Made by a program: the position numbers and the translations under genes. 64,000 bases of DNA from G051903925 sp051903925. GTDB taxonomy: Bacteria > Pseudomonadota > Alphaproteobacteria > Zavarziniales > Zavarziniaceae. Below are positions 37,972 through 47,879 of the stretch, one piece after another. The notes below the pieces were generated by a model. It worked only from the letters and a program-made list of their open reading frames with translations, made no database searches and was not told the origin of the DNA. The stretch is taken from positions 434,001-498,000 of the forward strand of contig NZ_CP173678.1 of the NCBI RefSeq assembly GCF_051903925.1, read 5' to 3'. Numbering within the stretch: the first letter of the stretch is position 1; every line of letters starts with the position of its first letter.

Positions 37972-38934
37972 ATGGCGCGGAACAAGATCGGCCTGGTCGG
38001 GGCGGGGCAGATCGGTGGCACGCTGGCGCTGCTGGCCGGTCTCAAGGAACTCGGCGACATCGCGGTGTTCGATATCGTGGACGGCGTGCCCCAGGGCAAG
38101 GCGCTCGACCTGGCCGAGGCCTCCCCGGTCGAGGGCTTCGACGCCGCCTATTCCGGGGGCAGCGACTATTCCGTGATCGCCGGCTCCGACGTCGTGATCG
38201 TCACGGCGGGCGTGCCGCGCAAGCCGGGCATGAGCCGCGACGACCTGCTGAGCATCAATACCAAGGTGATGCGCCAGGTCGGTGCCGGCATTGCCGAGCA
38301 CGCGCCGGATGCCTTCGTCATCTGCATCACCAACCCGCTCGACGCCATGGTCTGGGCGCTGCGCGAATCCTCCGGCCTGCCGCACAACAAGGTCGTCGGC
38401 ATGGCCGGCGTCCTGGACAGCGCGCGCTTCCGCTATTTCCTGGCCGAGGAGTTCAAGGTCTCGGTCGAGGATGTGACCGGCTTCGTGCTGGGCGGCCATG
38501 GCGACACGATGGTGCCGCTGATCCGCTATTCGACGGTGGCCGGCATCCCCGTGCCCGACCTGATCAAGATGGGCTGGAGCACGCAGGAGAAGATCGACCA
38601 GATCGTCCAGCGCACGCGCGACGGCGGCGCCGAGATCGTCAACCTGCTCAAGACGGGTTCCGCCTTCTATGCGCCGGCCAGCTCGGCCATTGCCATGGCG
38701 GAAGCGTACCTGAAGGACAAGAAGCGCGTCCTGCCCGTCGCCGCCCATCTGTCGGGCCAGTACGGCGTGAAGGATCTCTATGTCGGCGTCCCCGCCGTGA
38801 TCGGTGCCGGCGGCGTCGAGAAGATCGTCGAGATCGCGCTGAACGAGACCGAGCAGGCGCAGTTCAAGAAGTCCGCCGATTCCGTGATCGGCCTGATCGA
38901 GGCGGTGAAGAAGCTGGAGCCGGCGCTCGCCTGA
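37972..38934 (+). CDS. mdh: Malate dehydrogenase
   Basis: The 320-residue NAD-dependent enzyme is the lactate-dehydrogenase-like type. It has the Rossmann motif GAGQIGGTLA, the Arg of the mobile loop in VPRKPGMSRDDL, and the catalytic His in LGGHGDTMVPL. It interconverts malate and oxaloacetate in the TCA cycle. ATG at 37972 follows GAGGGAACGAT, 30 bases after zapE. Confidence 0.96.
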   Translation: MARNKIGLVGAGQIGGTLALLAGLKELGDIAVFDIVDGVPQGKALDLAEASPVEGFDAAYSGGSDYSVIAGSDVVIVTAGVPRKPGMSRDDLLSINTKVMRQVGAGIAEHAPDAFVICITNPLDAMVWALRESSGLPHNKVVGMAGVLDSARFRYFLAEEFKVSVEDVTGFVLGGHGDTMVPLIRYSTVAGIPVPDLIKMGWSTQEKIDQIVQRTRDGGAEIVNLLKTGSAFYAPASSAIAMAEAYLKDKKRVLPVAAHLSGQYGVKDLYVGVPAVIGAGGVEKIVEIALNETEQAQFKKSADSVIGLIEAVKKLEPALA

Positions 38935-38979
38935 CCGGCGCAGCCCAGGGCCCGGCGGCAACGGCAATGCAATGGGGTT

Positions 38980-38997
38980 GGGACAAGCTGTTGTCCC
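38980..38997. promoter_or_regulatory. Palindrome between mdh and sucC
   Basis: GGGACAA-GCTG-TTGTCCC is a perfect inverted repeat of 7-bp arms. It lies 45 bases after the mdh stop and 113 before sucC. A possible promoter follows (TTGAGC 39012-39017, 17-base spacer, TAGCTT). It could be an operator for sucCDAB or a weak terminator for mdh. Confidence 0.4.
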
Positions 38998-39109
38998 GGT
39001 CCTATTCGTCGTTGAGCCGGGCCAAGGGCTGAACTAGCTTGGCACCCTCTCCCTTCCGACCGCACCTGGCGTGGCGCGCCCCCCGGGCCGCCGCATTCGA
39101 TGGAAGCCC

Positions 39110-40279
39110 ATGAACATTCATGAATACCAGGCCAAGTCATTGCTGGCCAAATACGGCGTCGCAGTGCCGAAAGGCGGCGTCGCCTACACCGTGGACGAGG
39201 CGGCAAAGGTCGCGACCGAGCTGGGCGGCCCAGTCTGGGTGGTAAAGGCCCAGATCCATGCCGGCGGCCGTGGCAAGGGCGGCGGCGTCAAGGTCGTGAA
39301 GTCGATCGACGACGTGAAGACCGAGGCCAAGCGGATGATCGGCATGACGCTGGTCACCCCGCAGACCGGGCCCGAGGGCAAGGAGGTCAAGCGGATCTGG
39401 ATCGAGGAAGGCTCCGACATCGCGCGCGAGCTGTATTTCTCGGCCCTGGTCGACCGCGCGACCGGCTGGGTCTCGTTCATCGCCTCGACCGAAGGCGGCA
39501 TGAACATCGAGGAAGTGGCCCACGATACGCCGGAAAAGATCCTGACCGTCGCGATCGATCCCGCGACCGGCTTCCAGCAGTGCCATGGCCGCAAGCTGGC
39601 CTATGCGCTGCAGCTGGAAGGCGCGCAGGTCTCCAGCTTCGTGAAGCTGGCCGGCAGCCTGTACAAGGCGTTCCAGGACCTGGACATGAGCCTGGTCGAG
39701 ATCAACCCGCTGGTCGTCACCAAGCAGGGCAACGTCATCGCCCTGGACGCCAAGGTGAACTTCGACGACAACGCGCTCTTCCGCCACAAGGACGTGGCCG
39801 AGCTGCGGGACCCCGACGAGGAGGACCCGATGGAGCGCGAGGCGGCCAAGCACGAGCTCAGCTACATCAAGCTGGACGGCAAGATCGGCTGCATGGTCAA
39901 CGGCGCTGGTCTCGCCATGGCGACGATGGACATCATCAAGCTCTACGGCTCCGAGCCCGCCAACTTCCTGGACGTCGGTGGCGGCGCCACGCGTGAGCGC
40001 GTGACGGAAGCGTTCAAGATCATCCTCTCCGACCCGAATGTCGAAGGCATCCTGGTCAACATCTTTGGCGGCATCATGCGCTGCGACGTGATCGCGGAAG
40101 GCGTGGTCGCGGCGGCGCGGGAAGTTTCGCTGAACGTCCCCCTTGTCGTGCGTCTGGCCGGCACCAATGTGGAACTCGGCAAGAAGATCCTCGCCGAATC
40201 CGGACTCCCCATTACCTCTGCCGACGACCTGGCCGATGCGGCCGCGAAGGTCGTCGCCGCCGTGAAGGAAGCTGCCTGA
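39110..40279 (+). CDS. sucC: Succinyl-CoA synthetase beta subunit
   Basis: The 389-residue ATP-grasp subunit begins MNIHEYQAKSLLAKYGVAVP, the standard SucC start, with the nucleotide-binding KAQIHAGGRGKGGGV and C-terminal GGIMRCDVIAEGVV. With SucD it makes ATP or GTP from succinyl-CoA. A 13-codon longer frame is ignored on family grounds. The stop overlaps the sucD ATG by one base. Confidence 0.96.
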   Translation: MNIHEYQAKSLLAKYGVAVPKGGVAYTVDEAAKVATELGGPVWVVKAQIHAGGRGKGGGVKVVKSIDDVKTEAKRMIGMTLVTPQTGPEGKEVKRIWIEEGSDIARELYFSALVDRATGWVSFIASTEGGMNIEEVAHDTPEKILTVAIDPATGFQQCHGRKLAYALQLEGAQVSSFVKLAGSLYKAFQDLDMSLVEINPLVVTKQGNVIALDAKVNFDDNALFRHKDVAELRDPDEEDPMEREAAKHELSYIKLDGKIGCMVNGAGLAMATMDIIKLYGSEPANFLDVGGGATRERVTEAFKIILSDPNVEGILVNIFGGIMRCDVIAEGVVAAAREVSLNVPLVVRLAGTNVELGKKILAESGLPITSADDLADAAAKVVAAVKEAA

Positions 40280-41154
40280 TGGCGGTCCTGGTCAATAGCG
40301 AAACCCGCGTCATCTGCCAGGGCTTCACCGGCGCGCAGGGCACGTTCCACTCCGAGCAGGCCATCGCCTATGGCACCAAGATGGTCGGCGGCGTCACCCC
40401 GGGCAAGGGCGGCAGCCAGCACCTGGGCCTGCCGGTGTTCGACACCGTCTCGGACGCGGTCGCCAAGACCGGCGCCAACGCCTCCGTGATCTATGTCCCG
40501 CCGCCGTTCGCGGCCGACGCGATCATCGAGGCGATCGACGCCGAGGTCGAACTGATCGTCACCATCACCGAGGGCATCCCCGTCCTGGACATGGTGAAGG
40601 TGAAGCGCGCGCTGAAGGGCTCCAAGAGCCGGCTGATCGGCCCCAACTGCCCCGGCGTCATCACGCCCGGCCAGTGCAAGATCGGCATCATGCCCGGCCA
40701 CATCCACCTGCCCGGCTCGGTCGGCATCGTGTCGCGCTCGGGCACGCTGACCTATGAGGCGGTGGCGCAGACCACGGCCGTGGGCCTGGGCCAGTCGACC
40801 TGCGTCGGCATTGGCGGCGATCCCGTCAACGGCACGCAGTTCATCGACGTTCTCGAGATGTTCGTGAAGGACCCCGATACCCACTCGATCATCATGATCG
40901 GTGAGATCGGCGGCTCGGCCGAGGAAGAGGGCGCCGCGTTCCTGAAGTCGGTGAAGAACAAGAAGCCCGTCGTTGGCTTCATCGCCGGCCGTACCGCCCC
41001 CCCGGGTCGCCGCATGGGCCATGCGGGCGCCATCATCTCGGGTGGCAAGGGCGGTTCGGAAGACAAGATCGAAGCCATGAAGTCTGCCGGCATCGTGGTT
41101 TCGGATTCGCCCGCCGCCCTGGGCACCACGCTGGCAAAGGTGCTGAAAGGCTGA
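40279..41154 (+). CDS. sucD: Succinyl-CoA synthetase alpha subunit
   Basis: The 291-residue CoA-binding subunit has GFTGAQGTFHSEQAI and the phosphorylated His in PPGRRMGHAGAIISGG. ATG at 40279 overlaps the sucC stop (TGATG). It lies 13 bases before sucA, consistent with one sucCDAB message. Confidence 0.96.
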   Translation: MAVLVNSETRVICQGFTGAQGTFHSEQAIAYGTKMVGGVTPGKGGSQHLGLPVFDTVSDAVAKTGANASVIYVPPPFAADAIIEAIDAEVELIVTITEGIPVLDMVKVKRALKGSKSRLIGPNCPGVITPGQCKIGIMPGHIHLPGSVGIVSRSGTLTYEAVAQTTAVGLGQSTCVGIGGDPVNGTQFIDVLEMFVKDPDTHSIIMIGEIGGSAEEEGAAFLKSVKNKKPVVGFIAGRTAPPGRRMGHAGAIISGGKGGSEDKIEAMKSAGIVVSDSPAALGTTLAKVLKG

Positions 41155-41167
41155 TTGAGCCTGTCCG

Positions 41168-44119
41168 ATGACCGTCCTCCCCGAAACGTTCCTGTCGGGC
41201 GGTAACGCGCCCTTCATCGAAGGGCTCTACGCCCGCTATGCCCAGGACCCCAGCTCGGTCGATCCGGCCTGGCGGGAGTTCTTTGCAGCTTTGGGCGAAG
41301 AAGCGCCGACCATCGCTGCGAACCTGAAGCCCGCAAGCTGGAGCCGGTCGGACTGGCCGCCTCCGCCACCGGGCCTCGACGGGGAGGACGTGAAGCAGCC
41401 GGCCGCCCAGAAGGCGGCCAATGGCGCGGTGCCGGCCGCGGCATCGGTGCCCCTGCAACAGGGTGTCGATCCGCGGCAGGCCACGCTGGATTCGATCCGT
41501 GCGCTGATGATGATCCGCGCCTATCGCATCCGCGGCCACCTGATCGCCGATCTGGACCCGTTGCACCTGGATGCGCGACCGTCGCATCCGGAACTGGACC
41601 CCGCGTCCTATGGCTTCACCGAGGCCGATTTCGACCGGCCGATCTTCATCGACAACGTGCTGGGCCTAGAGGTCGCCACGGTTCGCGAAATCCTGGCGAT
41701 CCTGAAGCGGACCTATTGCTCGACCATCGGCGTCGAGTTCATGCACATCGGCGATCCCGCCGAGAAGGCCTGGATCCAGGAGCGGATCGAGGGCCGCGAG
41801 AAGGAAGTCAGCTTCACCAACGAGGGCAAGCGGGCGATCTTCAACAAGCTGGTCGAGGCCGAGACCTTCGAGCGCTTCCTGAACGTCAAGTTCACCGGCA
41901 CCAAGCGCTTCGGCCTGGACGGGGGCGAGGCGCTGATCCCCGCCATGGAAGCGATCATCAAGGTCGGTGGCCAGCTGGGGGTCAAGGAGATCGTCCTGGG
42001 CATGCCGCACCGCGGCCGCCTGAACGTCCTGGCCAGCGTGATGTCCAAGCCCTATGTGGCGATCTTCTCCGAGTTCCAGGGCGGAGCCGCCAACCCGGAC
42101 GACGTCCAGGGCTCCGGCGACGTCAAGTACCACCTGGGTACGTCCTCCGACCGCGAGTTCGACGGCAACCTGGTCCACCTCAGCCTGGCGGCGAACCCGT
42201 CGCATCTTGAGGCGGTCGATCCGGTCGTGATCGGCAAGGTCCGCGCCAAGCAGGCGCAGCGCAACGACACCGAGCGGACAGAGGTCATCTCGGTCCTGCT
42301 GCACGGCGATGCCGCCTTTGCCGGCCAGGGGCTGGTGGCGGAATGCTTCGGCCTGTCGGGCCTGCGCGGCTATCGCACCGGCGGCACGATCCACATCATC
42401 GTGAACAACCAGATCGGCTTCACGACGGCACCGTCCTATTCGCGCTCGTCGCCCTATCCGTCGGACGTGGCGAAGATGGTGCAGGCGCCGATCTTCCACG
42501 TGAACGGCGACGACCCCGAGGCCGTCACCCACGTCGCCAAGGTGGCGACCGAGTTCCGCCAGCGCTTCCGCAAGGACGTCGTGGTGGACATGTTCTGCTA
42601 TCGCCGCTTCGGCCACAACGAGTCGGACGAGCCTGCGTTCACGCAGCCGCTGATGTACGCCAAGATCGCCAAGCAGCCCTCGACGCGGGAAATCTACGCC
42701 CGCCGCCTGATCGAGGAAGGTGTGCTGAGCGCGGACGAGGCGGAAGGCCTGCTCGCGGCCTTCCAGGCCAAGCTCGAGACCGACTTCGAAGGCTCGAAGA
42801 GCTTCAAGCCGAACAAGGCCGACTGGCTTGAGGGTCGCTGGAGCGGCATGACCCAGGCCAGCGGCGACGTGCGCCGCGGCGACACGGATGCCGGCCTGCG
42901 CGACCTGCGCGAGGTGGGCCGCGCCATCACGACCGTGCCGGAGACCTTCAACCTGCACCGCACGATCCGCCGCCAGCTGGAAGCCAAGCGGAAGATGCTG
43001 GAGACGGGCGAAGGCATCGACTGGGCGACGGGCGAGGCTCTGGCCTTCGGCACGCTGCTCCAGGAAGACGTGCCGGTGCGCCTGTCGGGCCAGGATTCGG
43101 GCCGGGGGACCTTCTCGCAGCGCCATTCGGTGCTGATCGACCAGCAGACGGAGGAGCGCTACCTGCCGCTCAACGCGCTGGCGACGGAGAAGGCCGCGTT
43201 CGAAGTCCACGATTCGATGCTGTCCGAGGCTGCGGTCCTGGGCTTCGAATACGGCTATACCCTTGCCGAGCCCAATGCCCTGGTCCTGTGGGAAGCGCAG
43301 TTCGGCGACTTTGCCAACGGCGCCCAGGTCATCATCGACCAGTTCATCGCCCCCGGCGAAAGCAAGTGGCTGCGCATGAGCGGCCTGGTCCTGCTGCTGC
43401 CCCATGGCTATGAGGGGCAGGGGCCGGAGCATTCCTCCGCCCGGCTTGAGCGCTACCTGCAGCTGTCGGGCGATGACAACTGGCAGGTCTGCAACCTGAC
43501 CACGCCCGCCAACTACTTCCATGCGCTGCGCCGGCAGATCCACCGCAAGTTCCGCAAGCCGCTGGTCATCATGACGCCGAAGTCGCTGCTGCGGCACAAG
43601 CGGGCGGTATCCCGGCTTGAGGAATTCGGCCCCGGCAGCTCGTTCCACCGCGTGTTGTTCGACGATGCCGACCACGATCACTTTGACGGCCAGCGCCTGG
43701 TCGCGGACAGCAAGATCGAGCGCGTCGTGGTGTGCACCGGCAAGGTCTATTACGACCTGCTGGAGGAGCGCGAGAAGCGCGGCATCGACGATGTCTACCT
43801 GATGCGCGTGGAGCAGCTCTATCCCTTCCCCGCCAAGTCGGTGCTGAAGGAGATGAAGCGCTTTCCGAAGGCCAAGCTGGTCTGGGCCCAGGAAGAGCCG
43901 CGCAACATGGGCGCGTGGACGGCGATCGAGCCGTGGCTTGAGTGGGTCCTGCGCCATGCCAAGGACGAGCCGCAGCGGCCGTTCTATGCCGGACGCCCGG
44001 CCGCGGCCTCGCCCGCGACGGGCCTGATGAAGAAGCACCTGGCCGAGCAGGCAGCCTTGCTGGAGGCTGCCCTGGTGGGCCGACTGAACAGACGGGACCT
44101 GACCCGGGAGTTGACATGA
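41168..44119 (+). CDS. sucA: 2-oxoglutarate dehydrogenase E1 component
   Basis: The 983-residue thiamine diphosphate enzyme decarboxylates 2-oxoglutarate and loads succinyl onto SucB. The N-terminus (FLSGGNAPFIEGLYARYAQDP) is the E2-binding segment; MPHRGRLNVLASVM, HLGTSSDREFDG and HGDAAFAGQGLVAECF are diagnostic of E1o, and FGHNESDEPAFTQP follows. The stop overlaps sucB as ATGA. Confidence 0.97.
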   Translation: MTVLPETFLSGGNAPFIEGLYARYAQDPSSVDPAWREFFAALGEEAPTIAANLKPASWSRSDWPPPPPGLDGEDVKQPAAQKAANGAVPAAASVPLQQGVDPRQATLDSIRALMMIRAYRIRGHLIADLDPLHLDARPSHPELDPASYGFTEADFDRPIFIDNVLGLEVATVREILAILKRTYCSTIGVEFMHIGDPAEKAWIQERIEGREKEVSFTNEGKRAIFNKLVEAETFERFLNVKFTGTKRFGLDGGEALIPAMEAIIKVGGQLGVKEIVLGMPHRGRLNVLASVMSKPYVAIFSEFQGGAANPDDVQGSGDVKYHLGTSSDREFDGNLVHLSLAANPSHLEAVDPVVIGKVRAKQAQRNDTERTEVISVLLHGDAAFAGQGLVAECFGLSGLRGYRTGGTIHIIVNNQIGFTTAPSYSRSSPYPSDVAKMVQAPIFHVNGDDPEAVTHVAKVATEFRQRFRKDVVVDMFCYRRFGHNESDEPAFTQPLMYAKIAKQPSTREIYARRLIEEGVLSADEAEGLLAAFQAKLETDFEGSKSFKPNKADWLEGRWSGMTQASGDVRRGDTDAGLRDLREVGRAITTVPETFNLHRTIRRQLEAKRKMLETGEGIDWATGEALAFGTLLQEDVPVRLSGQDSGRGTFSQRHSVLIDQQTEERYLPLNALATEKAAFEVHDSMLSEAAVLGFEYGYTLAEPNALVLWEAQFGDFANGAQVIIDQFIAPGESKWLRMSGLVLLLPHGYEGQGPEHSSARLERYLQLSGDDNWQVCNLTTPANYFHALRRQIHRKFRKPLVIMTPKSLLRHKRAVSRLEEFGPGSSFHRVLFDDADHDHFDGQRLVADSKIERVVVCTGKVYYDLLEEREKRGIDDVYLMRVEQLYPFPAKSVLKEMKRFPKAKLVWAQEEPRNMGAWTAIEPWLEWVLRHAKDEPQRPFYAGRPAAASPATGLMKKHLAEQAALLEAALVGRLNRRDLTRELT

Positions 44120-45348
44120 CGGTGGAGATCCGCGTTCCGACCCTGGGCGAGTCGGTAACGGAAGCGACGATCGGCAAGTGGTTCAAGAAGGTGGGCGAGG
44201 CCGTCGCCCGCGACGAAGCCCTGGCCGAGCTTGAGACCGACAAGGTGACGGTGGAGGTCAACGCGCCTGCCGCTGGCGTGCTGGTCCGCATCGATGCCGA
44301 GGAAGGCACCACGGTCGAGGTTGGCGCCCTGATCGGGGCGATCGACGAGACGGCCAAGGCCACGGCGGCGCCCGCGGCGGCAAAGCCGGCGCCTGCGGTC
44401 GCGGCCCCCCCGCCCCCGCCGGCAGCGGCCCCTGCGGTGGCGGCCCCTGCGGCGGCAGCGGCCGATTCCGGTCCGGCCGTGCGCAAGCTGGTCGAGGAGA
44501 ACAAGCTCGACGCCGGCGCCATTCCGGCGACCGGCAAGGATGGCCGCCTGACCAAGGGCGATGTGCTCCAGGCCCTGGCGACGCCGCAGCAGGCCCCGGC
44601 CGCACGGCCGGCGGCCCCGCCCCCGCCTGCCCCGCCGCGTGAACTGGGTCCCCGCGAGGAGCGGGTGAAGATGACCCGGCTGCGCAAGCGCATCGCCGAG
44701 CGGCTGAAGGAGGCGCAGAACACCGCCGCCATGCTGACCACCTTCAACGAGGTGGACATGACGGCGCTGATGGAGGCGCGCAAGGTCTACAAGGACCTGT
44801 TCGAGAAGAAGCACGGCACGCGGCTTGGCTTCCTGTCGTTCTTCGTGAAGGCCTGCGTCACGGCGCTCAAGGAATTCCCGGCGGTCAATGCCGAGATTTC
44901 GGGCGACGACATCATCTACAAGAACCACTACGACATCGGCGTCGCCGTCTCGACCCCGACGGGCCTGGTGGTGCCGGTGGTGCGCGATGCCGACCTGAAG
45001 TCCTTTGCCGAGATCGAGAAGGAGATCGCGGCCCTTGGGGTCAAGGCGCGCGACGGCAAGCTGTCGCCGGGCGACCTGCAGGGCGGCACGTTCTCGATCA
45101 GCAATGGCGGTGTGTTCGGCTCGCTGATGTCGACGCCGATCCTGAACCCGCCACAGTCGGCGATCCTGGGCATGCACAAGATCCAGGACCGCCCGATGGC
45201 CGTGGGCAAGGCGGTCGAGATCCGGCCGATGATGTACCTGGCCGTGTCCTACGACCACCGGATCATCGACGGGCGCGAGGCCGTGTCCTTCCTGGTCCGC
45301 ATCAAGGACGGCATCGAGGACCCCCAGCGCCTGCTGCTGGACCTTTAG
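44116..45348 (+). CDS. sucB: Dihydrolipoyl succinyltransferase (E2 of 2-oxoglutarate dehydrogenase)
   Basis: The 410-residue protein has one lipoyl domain (lipoyl-Lys43 in LETDKVTVEV), an Ala/Pro linker (about 88-120), a peripheral subunit-binding domain (VRKLVEENKLDAGAIPATG) and a catalytic domain with the active-site His in SYDHRIIDGREAV. ATG at 44116 overlaps the sucA stop; the longer upstream frame is sucA in another frame. A single lipoyl domain identifies it as the succinyl rather than the usual acetyl E2. Confidence 0.96.
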   Translation: MTVEIRVPTLGESVTEATIGKWFKKVGEAVARDEALAELETDKVTVEVNAPAAGVLVRIDAEEGTTVEVGALIGAIDETAKATAAPAAAKPAPAVAAPPPPPAAAPAVAAPAAAAADSGPAVRKLVEENKLDAGAIPATGKDGRLTKGDVLQALATPQQAPAARPAAPPPPAPPRELGPREERVKMTRLRKRIAERLKEAQNTAAMLTTFNEVDMTALMEARKVYKDLFEKKHGTRLGFLSFFVKACVTALKEFPAVNAEISGDDIIYKNHYDIGVAVSTPTGLVVPVVRDADLKSFAEIEKEIAALGVKARDGKLSPGDLQGGTFSISNGGVFGSLMSTPILNPPQSAILGMHKIQDRPMAVGKAVEIRPMMYLAVSYDHRIIDGREAVSFLVRIKDGIEDPQRLLLDL

Positions 45349-45377
45349 GCGGTAGCGCCGGCGTCGCTGCCGGTGCG

Positions 45378-45488
45378 GATGCTTCGAGACGCGGGCCTTC
45401 GGGCCCGCTCCTCAGCATGACGATGTTGGGTTTGTAACCACTTCCGGCGTCATCCTGAGGAGCGCCGAAGGCGCGTCTCGAAGGATGC
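45378..45488. repeat. Paired interspersed repeat (CTTCGAGACGC / GCGTCTCGAAG type), copy 1
   Basis: Two facing units, 45378-45421 and 45449-45488, read CTTCGAGACGC...CTCCTCAGCATGAC and GTCATCCTGAGGAGC...GTCTCGAAGGATG. Each unit has an inner hairpin (GGGCCTTCGGGCCC, CGCCGAAGGCG). The family is related to the pair at 48882-49000. It lies between sucB and lpd and is a common type of mobile-looking intergenic repeat in alphaproteobacteria. Confidence 0.75.
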
Positions 45489-45521
45489 CGGCGCGATCCT
45501 TTCAGGCGCTCAGGAGGACCG

Positions 45522-46931
45522 ATGAGCGAAGCATTCGACGTCGTGGTGATCGGGGGCGGGCCCGGTGGCTATATCGCGGCGATCCGCGCGGCCCAGCTGG
45601 GCCTGAAGACCGCCTGCATCGACAAGCGCGGACGCTTTGGCGGGACCTGCCTCAACATCGGCTGCATCCCGTCCAAGGCACTGCTGCATGCGACCGAGCT
45701 ATATGACCAGATGGGCCATCTGGCCAGGCTGGGCATCAAGGTCGAGGGCGTGGCCGTCGACCTGCCCGCCATGCTGGCGCACAAGGACAAGACGGTCGAC
45801 GAGCTGACCCGAGGCATCGGCTTCCTTCTGAAGAAGCACAAGATCGAGGCCATCGTAGGGGCCGCGCGCTTCACCGGTCCCAACGCGATCGAGGTGACGC
45901 TGAACGACGGCGGCACGCGCACGCTCACGGCAAAGAACACGATCATCGCGACCGGCTCCGACTCGATCGCCCTGCCCGGCATGACCATCGACGAGAAGCG
46001 GGTGGTGACCTCGACCGGCGCGCTGTCGTTCGCCGAGGTACCCAAGCACCTGGTGGTGATCGGCGGCGGCGTGATCGGCCTGGAACTGGGCTCGGTCTGG
46101 AGCCGGCTGGGCGCCAAGGTGACGGTGGTTGAGTTCCTGGACCGTATCACGCCGACCATGGATGGCGAGGTCTCCAAGAACTTCCAGCGCATCCTGACCA
46201 AGCAGGGCCTGGCCTTCAAGCTGGGCGCCAAGGTCACGAAGGTGGAGGACAAGGGTGCCGACAAGCCCCTGGTCCTGACCCTGGAACCGTCCAAGGGCGG
46301 CGAAGCTGAGACGCTGGAGGCGGATGCCGTCCTGGTCGCGGTCGGCCGGCGGCCCTATGTCGACGGACTGAACGTGGAAGCGGCGGGCGTCGCCCTCGAC
46401 GCGCGCGGGCGGGTCGCCATCGACGGCCATTTCCGGACCAACGTCGCCGGCATCTGGGCCATTGGCGACGTGGTCCAGGGGGCGATGCTGGCGCATAAGG
46501 CCGAGCACGAGGGCGTGGCCGTTGCCGAAACGATCGCGGGCCAGGCGGGCCATGTGAACCACGACGCGATCCCCAGCGTGGTCTATACGGCTCCGGAAGT
46601 CGCCGCCATCGGCAAGACCGAGGAGGAGCTGAAGGCGGCGGGCATCGCCTACAGGATCGGCAAGTTCCCCTTCACGGCGAATGCGCGGGCCAAGGCGAAC
46701 CTGGAGACGGACGGCTTCGTCAAGATCCTGGCCGATGCCGCGACCGACCGGGTGCTGGGCGCCCACATCATCGGCGCCCATGCCGGCGACCTGATCGCCG
46801 AAGTGGCGCTGGCCATGGAGTTCGGCGCTTCGTCCGAGGACATTGCGCGCACCTCCCACCCGCATCCCTCGATCTCGGAAGCGATCAAGGAAGCGGCCCT
46901 TGACGTCGACAAGCGGACCCTGAACCTCTGA
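45522..46931 (+). CDS. lpd: Dihydrolipoyl dehydrogenase (E3)
   Basis: The 469-residue flavoprotein reoxidises lipoamide for 2-oxoglutarate dehydrogenase. It has an FAD motif VVVIGGGPGGYIAAI, redox cysteines Cys43 and Cys48 in GGTCLNIGCIPSK, the NAD site VVIGGGVIGLELG and the catalytic His in SHPHPSISEA. ATG at 45522 follows CAGGAGGACCG. Separated from sucB by a repeat element, so it may have its own promoter. Confidence 0.96.
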   Translation: MSEAFDVVVIGGGPGGYIAAIRAAQLGLKTACIDKRGRFGGTCLNIGCIPSKALLHATELYDQMGHLARLGIKVEGVAVDLPAMLAHKDKTVDELTRGIGFLLKKHKIEAIVGAARFTGPNAIEVTLNDGGTRTLTAKNTIIATGSDSIALPGMTIDEKRVVTSTGALSFAEVPKHLVVIGGGVIGLELGSVWSRLGAKVTVVEFLDRITPTMDGEVSKNFQRILTKQGLAFKLGAKVTKVEDKGADKPLVLTLEPSKGGEAETLEADAVLVAVGRRPYVDGLNVEAAGVALDARGRVAIDGHFRTNVAGIWAIGDVVQGAMLAHKAEHEGVAVAETIAGQAGHVNHDAIPSVVYTAPEVAAIGKTEEELKAAGIAYRIGKFPFTANARAKANLETDGFVKILADAATDRVLGAHIIGAHAGDLIAEVALAMEFGASSEDIARTSHPHPSISEAIKEAALDVDKRTLNL

Positions 46932-47040
46932 GACAGTGCCAGCGGTCACGTCGCGTTTGATGAGGCCGTCGGCCGCCAGTGCGCCCGATTGCTTTCCCCC
47001 GCTGCCCGGCTAGCATGGCCGGGCAACAGGGGGAAATGAC

Positions 47041-47346
47041 ATGACCAACTTGATCCGGCGGGGGTTCGGGGCCGCCATCCTGGCTGTTGGCGCAGCCATG
47101 CCACTGGCCCAGGCACAGGCCAACGTGATCGACATCTCGACCGTGACCTGCAACGACCTCCTGACGGCGGATGAGGCGGATCGCAATGCGATCCTCTTCT
47201 ACATCTATGGCTTCGATGCCGGCCTGCGGAAGGACGTGAAGCTGAACCTGCAGGAAGTCTCGAACTTCTCCGCGCGCCTGGGTGGCGCGTGCGCCACCGA
47301 CCGTTCCCAGACCGTGTTCGAGGCGATCGCGAAGATCGCGAACTGA
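47041..47346 (+). CDS. HdeA/HdeB-like small periplasmic protein
   Basis: The 101-residue protein has a signal peptide (cleavage near AQA-QANVI) and the mature pattern ISTVTCNDLLTADEADRNAILFYIYGFDAGL...CATDRSQTVFEAIAKI, with two cysteines spaced as in HdeA/HdeB acid-stress chaperones. Family membership is likely but the role is inferred. The ATG at 47041 follows AGGGGGAAATGAC. Confidence 0.65.
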   Translation: MTNLIRRGFGAAILAVGAAMPLAQAQANVIDISTVTCNDLLTADEADRNAILFYIYGFDAGLRKDVKLNLQEVSNFSARLGGACATDRSQTVFEAIAKIAN

Positions 47347-47353
47347 GGAAACG

Positions 47354-47388
47354 AGCGGTCGACCGGCGGGGCTCGCCAGTCGACCGCT
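47354..47388. terminator. Bidirectional stem-loop between convergent genes
   Basis: A perfect 10-bp stem AGCGGTCGAC / GTCGACCGCT lies in the 47-base gap between the HdeA-like gene and the convergent lipoprotein gene. Confidence 0.65.
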
Positions 47389-47393
47389 TCAGG

Positions 47394-47774
47394 TCAGATC
47401 GGCGGAAGCGTGATGTTGACGACCCCGTCGTACTTGTTGTCTGACCCGGTCGCGGAATCGATGGCCCAGCCGATGCCGCCACCCAGCACGATATTGCCGA
47501 ACGTGGCCCCCGCCGCCCCCGAATGGTTCAGGTAGGTGGCCTGCTGGTAGCCCTCCTTGTCGCAGACGACCGTGATGTCGTGCTTTGTCTTCTCGATATA
47601 GGCAGAGCCGGGCGTGGGGCTGATCGTGGCGATCGTCTGCCCCTCGCGATCCAGCCGGCACATCGCGCCCGGTGGGTTGGTGTTGACCTGGATCTGCTGC
47701 GAGCGCCCCTCGATAATGCTTGAGCAACCACCCAAGGCTGCGATCAGCCCCAGCGCAAGACATCTGTAGATCAT
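47394..47774 (-). CDS. Small lipoprotein with PEGA-like domain
   Basis: The 126-residue predicted lipoprotein has lipobox ALGGC at residues 13-17. The mature part (IQVNTNPPGAMCRLDREG, KTKHDITVVCDKEGYQQATY) resembles PEGA-type beta domains, ending with a Gly-rich hydrophobic segment GNIVLGGGIGWAIDSATG. I use the ATG at 47772-47774, where the signal sequence starts, instead of a longer frame. Function unknown. Confidence 0.7.
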   Translation of the reverse strand: MIYRCLALGLIAALGGCSSIIEGRSQQIQVNTNPPGAMCRLDREGQTIATISPTPGSAYIEKTKHDITVVCDKEGYQQATYLNHSGAAGATFGNIVLGGGIGWAIDSATGSDNKYDGVVNITLPPI

Positions 47775-47879
47775 GAAATTCCCCCAAGAGCTGCACACTG
47801 CAGCCTTCGAGGGTATATACACAACATTAACGGGTAACAAAGAAGCGTACTGACGATCTTGAGCGGTGTCGATTCCCAG